In this document: piece by piece, positions 6,734 through 9,679 of the stretch
Numbering within the stretch: the first letter of the stretch is position 1
How the letters are laid out: each line of letters opens with the position of its first letter
Assembly (NCBI GenBank): GCA_023457295.1
Contig: JAEWLZ010000272.1
Span: 1-9,679, forward strand
DNA from: Cyanobacteria bacterium OH_PDB_112
Lineage (GTDB): Bacteria; Cyanobacteriota; Vampirovibrionia; Gastranaerophilales; CAJFVJ01
Length of the DNA: 9,679 bases
Direction of reading: 5' to 3'
Program-made: the position numbers and the translations under genes
Notes under the pieces: generated by a model
Seen by the model: the letters and a program-made list of their open reading frames with translations, nothing else
What the model was told of the DNA's origin: nothing
Database searches by the model: none

Positions 6734-7558
6734 TTACACTTTTTCAAAAAATTGTTCGCTTTGCGGAATAACTTCCTGCAATGCTTTCATAAAATCTAAC
6801 GCAAAATTTTTCAGATTATTCAAATTAGCATTTCCGTTAATTACAATATCAGCATGCTTCCTTGTCGGCCTGATATAAGCTTCTGCCGACTGAGTGACAA
6901 TTTCAAGTTGTTTTTTTGCATCATCAACCGCTTGATTGCGTTCTTTACAGCGGCACAAATACCTTTCTTCCTGCACTTCAGGGTCTATATCAACATAAAC
7001 CTTCAAATCAAAAATATCATGAATATCATCGTAAAGACTGCACATTCCCTCAACCATAATGACCTCGGCGGGTGTAATTTCAACAGCATTTGGAACACTT
7101 ACTCCGGTTCCGTTAATTTCATAACGGGGAATACAAACATTGTTCCTACAAATAAGCTGCGTCAAGTCTTTTCGCATCAAATCAAGCTGAAAACTGCTAG
7201 GTGAATCAGGGTTGTAGCCTGATGCAAGAAGATCATCGAAACTGCCGTAAGTTTTGATGCCTTCTGAGATATCATTGAAATAATTATCGCCTTTAATTGT
7301 ACTGAGTATAAGGTTTTCACGGCGCTCTTGAATTCTTGCCGCCTGCTCTTTGATTATCTTTACAAAAGTGGTCTTACCTGACGCAGACTCACCCGATACC
7401 GCCACCAAAACGGGCCTTGAGGCGGAAAGTAAATCATCGAGACGTTTGAAAAAATTTGGACGAATTGATTTTATTATCGTGGCATCTGAGTTCAACTCTC
7501 GTCCTATAAGGGCGAAAAGTTGTTTTTTACGGTTAAAAAGTCTTATGTCTGCCATCAT
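6734..7558 (-). CDS. Uridine kinase/phosphoribulokinase-family nucleoside kinase
   Basis: A 274-residue P-loop kinase. Residues 49-63 carry the beta strand and Walker A motif (LVAVSGESASGKTT). KGDNYFND at 89-96 supplies the catalytic/substrate acidic region, and VIMVEGMCSLYDDIHDIFDL (166-185) followed by KVYVDIDPEVQEERYLCRCK is the family's second signature. YIRPTRKHADIVING lies at 228-242. Uridine kinase makes UMP from uridine for pyrimidine salvage. Two points reduce certainty about substrate: about 50 residues precede the Walker A strand, against a handful in typical Udk, and SSFQLDLMRKDL replaces the usual fDHPxA motif. Two ATGs sit side by side; AAGGA at 7562-7566 is three bases from the first (7558) and six from the second (7555), so the second is the more likely start (273 residues). 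It follows tmk by 97 bp or less on the same strand. The kinase family is secure; uridine as substrate is likely but unproven. Confidence 0.8.
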   Translation of the reverse strand: MMADIRLFNRKKQLFALIGRELNSDATIIKSIRPNFFKRLDDLLSASRPVLVAVSGESASGKTTFVKIIKEQAARIQERRENLILSTIKGDNYFNDISEGIKTYGSFDDLLASGYNPDSPSSFQLDLMRKDLTQLICRNNVCIPRYEINGTGVSVPNAVEITPAEVIMVEGMCSLYDDIHDIFDLKVYVDIDPEVQEERYLCRCKERNQAVDDAKKQLEIVTQSAEAYIRPTRKHADIVINGNANLNNLKNFALDFMKALQEVIPQSEQFFEKV

Positions 7559-7561
7559 CTT

Positions 7562-7566
7562 TCCTT
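7562..7566 (-). promoter_or_regulatory. Ribosome binding site deciding between two adjacent kinase starts
   Basis: AAGGA on the minus strand lies three bases before the ATG at 7558 and six before the ATG at 7555. The spacing favours the downstream ATG. Confidence 0.5.
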
Positions 7567-7589
7567 GGTTCTCTCGGAATATTAAATTT

Positions 7590-7618
7590 ATTATACCTGT
7601 TAAAAAACAGAAAAAATT
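7590..7618 (-). promoter_or_regulatory. Possible promoter of the uridine-kinase-like gene
   Basis: A perfect TATAAT (plus-strand ATTATA, 7590-7595) lies about 32 bases before the start codon, but the matching -35 position is only a run of A and T. Immediately upstream is a small inverted repeat, CTGTT-AAAA-AACAG (7597-7610 on the plus strand). The kinase may therefore have its own weak promoter in addition to read-through from tmk. Confidence 0.3.
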
Positions 7619-7644
7619 TTTATTTGCTATTTTGTTAAAAAAGA

Positions 7645-8271
7645 TTACAAAGAAATTATATTTCCCTGCAAAACCTCAAGAACTTGCTCCCAAACTTCTT
7701 CAACAGAAAGGTTTGCGTTAATTACTTTTATACGATTGGGTTCCTGTTTTGCTATTTCCAAATACCCTTCACGGACTTTCGCATGAAATGCAGCCCCTTC
7801 CGCTTCAAGACGGTCTTTTTCAGCGCGATTACCAACACGCATCATGGCTACATCAGTTTCAACATCAAAAAGCAGCGTCAAATCAGGTTTTCGCCCCTGC
7901 GTTGCAATATTATTGAGATAATTTATCCTCTCAATATCAAGCCCGCGCGCATATCCCTGATATGCGACAGTAGAATCGGTATGACGATCACAAAGAACGA
8001 TTTTACCCTCTGCGAGTGCAGGATTTACAACGGTTGCAATATGCTGCGCTCTGTCTGCAAGATAAAGAAACATCTCACATGTACTATCGACAACTCCGTC
8101 ATGGTTCAGCAAAATCTCGCGCACCTTCTGTCCCAACTTTGTACTGCCGGGTTCACGGGTTATAATATATGGGATTTTTTGCTCATTAAAATATTCGACA
8201 ATTTTGTTCAATTGTGTCGTTTTTCCTGAGCCGTCAGCCCCTTCGAGCGTAATAAACAAACCTTTTTCCAT
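7645..8271 (-). CDS. tmk: Thymidylate (dTMP) kinase
   Basis: A full-length 208-residue thymidylate kinase, which phosphorylates dTMP to dTDP with ATP, the last step specific to dTTP synthesis. The P-loop is at 9-19 (LEGADGSGKTT). The substrate-loop motif at 39-45 reads REPGSTK, where most family members have REPGGT, so residue 43 is Ser in place of Gly. The DR-containing motif is at 95-106 (DRHTDSTVAYQG), followed by the usual GRGLD-like ARGLD. The LID region at about 148-160 (NRAEKDRLEAEGA) carries basic residues, as in the bacterial enzymes. The gene begins nine bases after purH; its AAGGA Shine-Dalgarno overlaps the purH stop codon, so the two are translated together. The link to purH and a nucleoside kinase makes this a nucleotide-supply cluster. 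Confidence 0.95.
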   Translation of the reverse strand: MEKGLFITLEGADGSGKTTQLNKIVEYFNEQKIPYIITREPGSTKLGQKVREILLNHDGVVDSTCEMFLYLADRAQHIATVVNPALAEGKIVLCDRHTDSTVAYQGYARGLDIERINYLNNIATQGRKPDLTLLFDVETDVAMMRVGNRAEKDRLEAEGAAFHAKVREGYLEIAKQEPNRIKVINANLSVEEVWEQVLEVLQGNIISL

Positions 8272-8275
8272 TCTT

Positions 8276-8283
8276 AATCCTTA
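8276..8283 (-). promoter_or_regulatory. tmk ribosome binding site overlapping the purH stop codon
   Basis: On the minus strand TAAGGATT combines the purH stop codon TAA (8283-8281) with the AAGGA that serves the tmk ATG at 8271. Ribosomes ending purH would be placed directly on the tmk start. Confidence 0.6.
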
Positions 8284-9679
8284 GTGTTTAAAATGCCTTA
8301 TACCCGTTGTCACCATTGAGATTTCATACTTGTCGCACTCTGCAATAACGTCATTATCTTTTATGCTTCCTCCGGGTTGAATTATAGCCCCGATGCGCCC
8401 CTGCGCAGCGGCATGAATATTATCTACAGCAGGAAAAAATCCGTCTGATGCGATAACAGCATCTTTTGTATCATCACAAGCCTGATTCAACGCTATTTCC
8501 ATAGAGCCTATGCGGCTTGTTTGACCGATGCCTATGCCTAGCGTGCGTTTGTCTTTTGCAATCACAATAGCGTTCGACTTGGCGTATTTTGCGACTTTCC
8601 ACGCAAAAATCATATCTTCCAATTGTTCTTGAGTCGGCTTTTTCTTTGTTACAACCTTGAAAGTGTCTTTATCAAGGTCTTTTAAATCAGCATCCTGAAC
8701 AAGCACCCCGAACGGAGAAGCTTTCACATCAAGTGTTTTGAATTTTTTGTAGTCAACAAGTTTTGTATTGAGTTTTATAAGTCGAAGATTTTTCTTCTGT
8801 TTCAAAAGTTCCAAAGCTTCAGGCTCAAAATCAGGAGCGATAAGGACTTCCAGAAAAACACCCGAAGCATGTTTTGCAACGGCAAGCGTAACTTTTTGCG
8901 TAAATGCTATTATTCCGCCAAAGGCACTAATCGGATCGCAATCAAACGCTTTCAGGTAGGCGTCTTGAATATCCCCACCCAGAGCCACTCCACATGGATT
9001 ATTGTGTTTAATTATAGAAACAGCACTCACATCATAAAATTCGCTTACAATATCAAGCGCTGAGGCAATATCAACGATATTGTTGTAAGATAATTCTTTA
9101 CCGTTTAAAATTTCGTAATCGACTTCATTTTCAAACGAATATAAAGCCGCGTTTTGATGAGGATTTTCACCATAACGAAGATCGGATTTTTTAGAGAGTG
9201 ATAAATTCATATTTTCAGCCAAAGCCGTACTTTGAGATAATGAATTTGCTATTAAAGAATCATACTTTGACGTAAGTAAAAATGCTTCTTTTGCAAGATT
9301 TTGACGATATTCAAGAGAATTTTCGGACTTAAACTCAGCATACTGCTCGGGCGAAGATAAAACACTCACACGCTCAAAATTTTTCGCAGCGGCACGAAGA
9401 AGTGAAACACCTCCGATATCAATATATTCAACCAAATCTTTCATTATAAAATCTTTTTTTGATGCTTCTTCAAAAGGGTAAAGATTGACAACAACAAGGT
9501 CAATCGGTGCGATTTCCAGTTTTTCGATTTCAGACAACTGCGCATCGGTGGCAAGAATACCAGCAAAAATCGCAGGGTGAAGGGTCTTTACACGACCCGA
9601 TAAAATTTCCTCGAATTTTGTGACATCAGAAACTTCAATAGCCTCAATGCCTTTATCTTTGAGAGCTTTTGCCGTTCCA
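8281..9679 (-). CDS. purH: Bifunctional AICAR transformylase/IMP cyclohydrolase, N-terminus cut by window edge
   Basis: PurH catalyses the last two steps of purine synthesis: formylation of AICAR, then closure to IMP. The open frame runs to the right edge without a stop, giving 466 residues. It enters at GTAKALKDKGIEAIEVSDVT and GRVKTLHPAIFAGILA, so about 35 residues of the cyclohydrolase domain are missing. A TTG at 9537 would give a shorter protein, but it is internal. Cyclohydrolase features include DLVVVNLYPFEE and YIDIGGVSLLRAAAKN. The transformylase domain has SDLRYGENPHQNAALY, then SIIKHNNPCGVAL, whose Lys (9009-9007) and His (9006-9004) match the catalytic pair. DPISAFGGIIAF and the C-terminal AIIQPGGSIKDNDVIAECDK segment ending TGIRHFKH complete it. 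All key motifs are intact. It is the first visible gene of the purH-tmk-kinase run; any promoter lies outside the window. Confidence 0.97.
   Translation of the reverse strand, partial: GTAKALKDKGIEAIEVSDVTKFEEILSGRVKTLHPAIFAGILATDAQLSEIEKLEIAPIDLVVVNLYPFEEASKKDFIMKDLVEYIDIGGVSLLRAAAKNFERVSVLSSPEQYAEFKSENSLEYRQNLAKEAFLLTSKYDSLIANSLSQSTALAENMNLSLSKKSDLRYGENPHQNAALYSFENEVDYEILNGKELSYNNIVDIASALDIVSEFYDVSAVSIIKHNNPCGVALGGDIQDAYLKAFDCDPISAFGGIIAFTQKVTLAVAKHASGVFLEVLIAPDFEPEALELLKQKKNLRLIKLNTKLVDYKKFKTLDVKASPFGVLVQDADLKDLDKDTFKVVTKKKPTQEQLEDMIFAWKVAKYAKSNAIVIAKDKRTLGIGIGQTSRIGSMEIALNQACDDTKDAVIASDGFFPAVDNIHAAAQGRIGAIIQPGGSIKDNDVIAECDKYEISMVTTGIRHFKH

Noticed and set aside
6854..7204. A 116-residue open frame on the plus strand, with a similar one at 7350-7721
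   Set aside because: Both are mostly or wholly antisense to the well-supported kinase gene and show no recognisable motifs or initiation signals.
7597..7610. Inverted repeat CTGTT-AAAA-AACAG followed by A and T runs, as a terminator of tmk
   Set aside because: The stem is only five base pairs, it lies next to a TATAAT, and on the transcribed (minus) strand it is not followed by a T-run. It is more likely chance or part of a promoter region.
7684..8229. A 181-residue open frame on the plus strand
   Set aside because: It lies entirely antisense to tmk, which has all family motifs. The translation is Cys/Phe-rich with no family resemblance and no good ribosome binding site.
9535..9537. TTG at 9537 as the start of PurH
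   Set aside because: The frame continues upstream through the conserved GRVKTLHP motif to the window edge, so this TTG is an internal Leu codon.

Overview
The window is very AT-rich and densely coded. It reads as a chromosomal segment of a diderm (Gram-negative-type) bacterium. The large AsmA-like envelope protein implies an outer membrane, while SpmA and SpmB are best known from Firmicutes. AT-rich DNA, AsmA, SpmAB and paired WYL regulators together fit the gut Vampirovibrionia/Melainabacteria (Gastranaerophilales), the non-photosynthetic sister group of Cyanobacteria. This placement is inferred from gene content only; no rRNA or other marker gene is present.

Layout, left to right. (1) 1-103, minus strand: the N-terminus of an HU-family DNA-binding protein, cut by the window edge, with its ribosome binding site and promoter. 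(2) 245-2090, minus strand: two overlapping genes for divergent WYL-domain transcription regulators. (3) 2091-2227: a divergent intergenic region holding the WYL promoter and a near-perfect 28-bp AT-rich palindrome, the best operator candidate here. (4) 2228-6729, plus strand: a tight run of spmA, spmB (4-bp overlap) and a 1121-residue AsmA-like protein gene (6-bp gap). (5) 6734-9679, minus strand: a nucleotide-metabolism run transcribed purH, tmk, then a uridine-kinase-like gene. It converges on the AsmA gene with only 4 bp between stop codons. purH runs off the right edge.

How the genes may work together. PurH makes IMP from AICAR, Tmk makes dTDP from dTMP, and the Udk-like kinase probably phosphorylates a nucleoside, so the right half is nucleotide supply. 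The plus-strand run is envelope-related: two polytopic membrane proteins plus an anchored periplasmic AsmA-like protein. The WYL pair is divergent from that run and shares its control region, so the pair could control the run, itself, or both. This regulator, operator and envelope-operon arrangement is the most interesting part of the window, but it rests on arrangement and motif only.

No RNA genes, mobile elements or CRISPR arrays were seen. No gap between genes exceeds about 145 bp.
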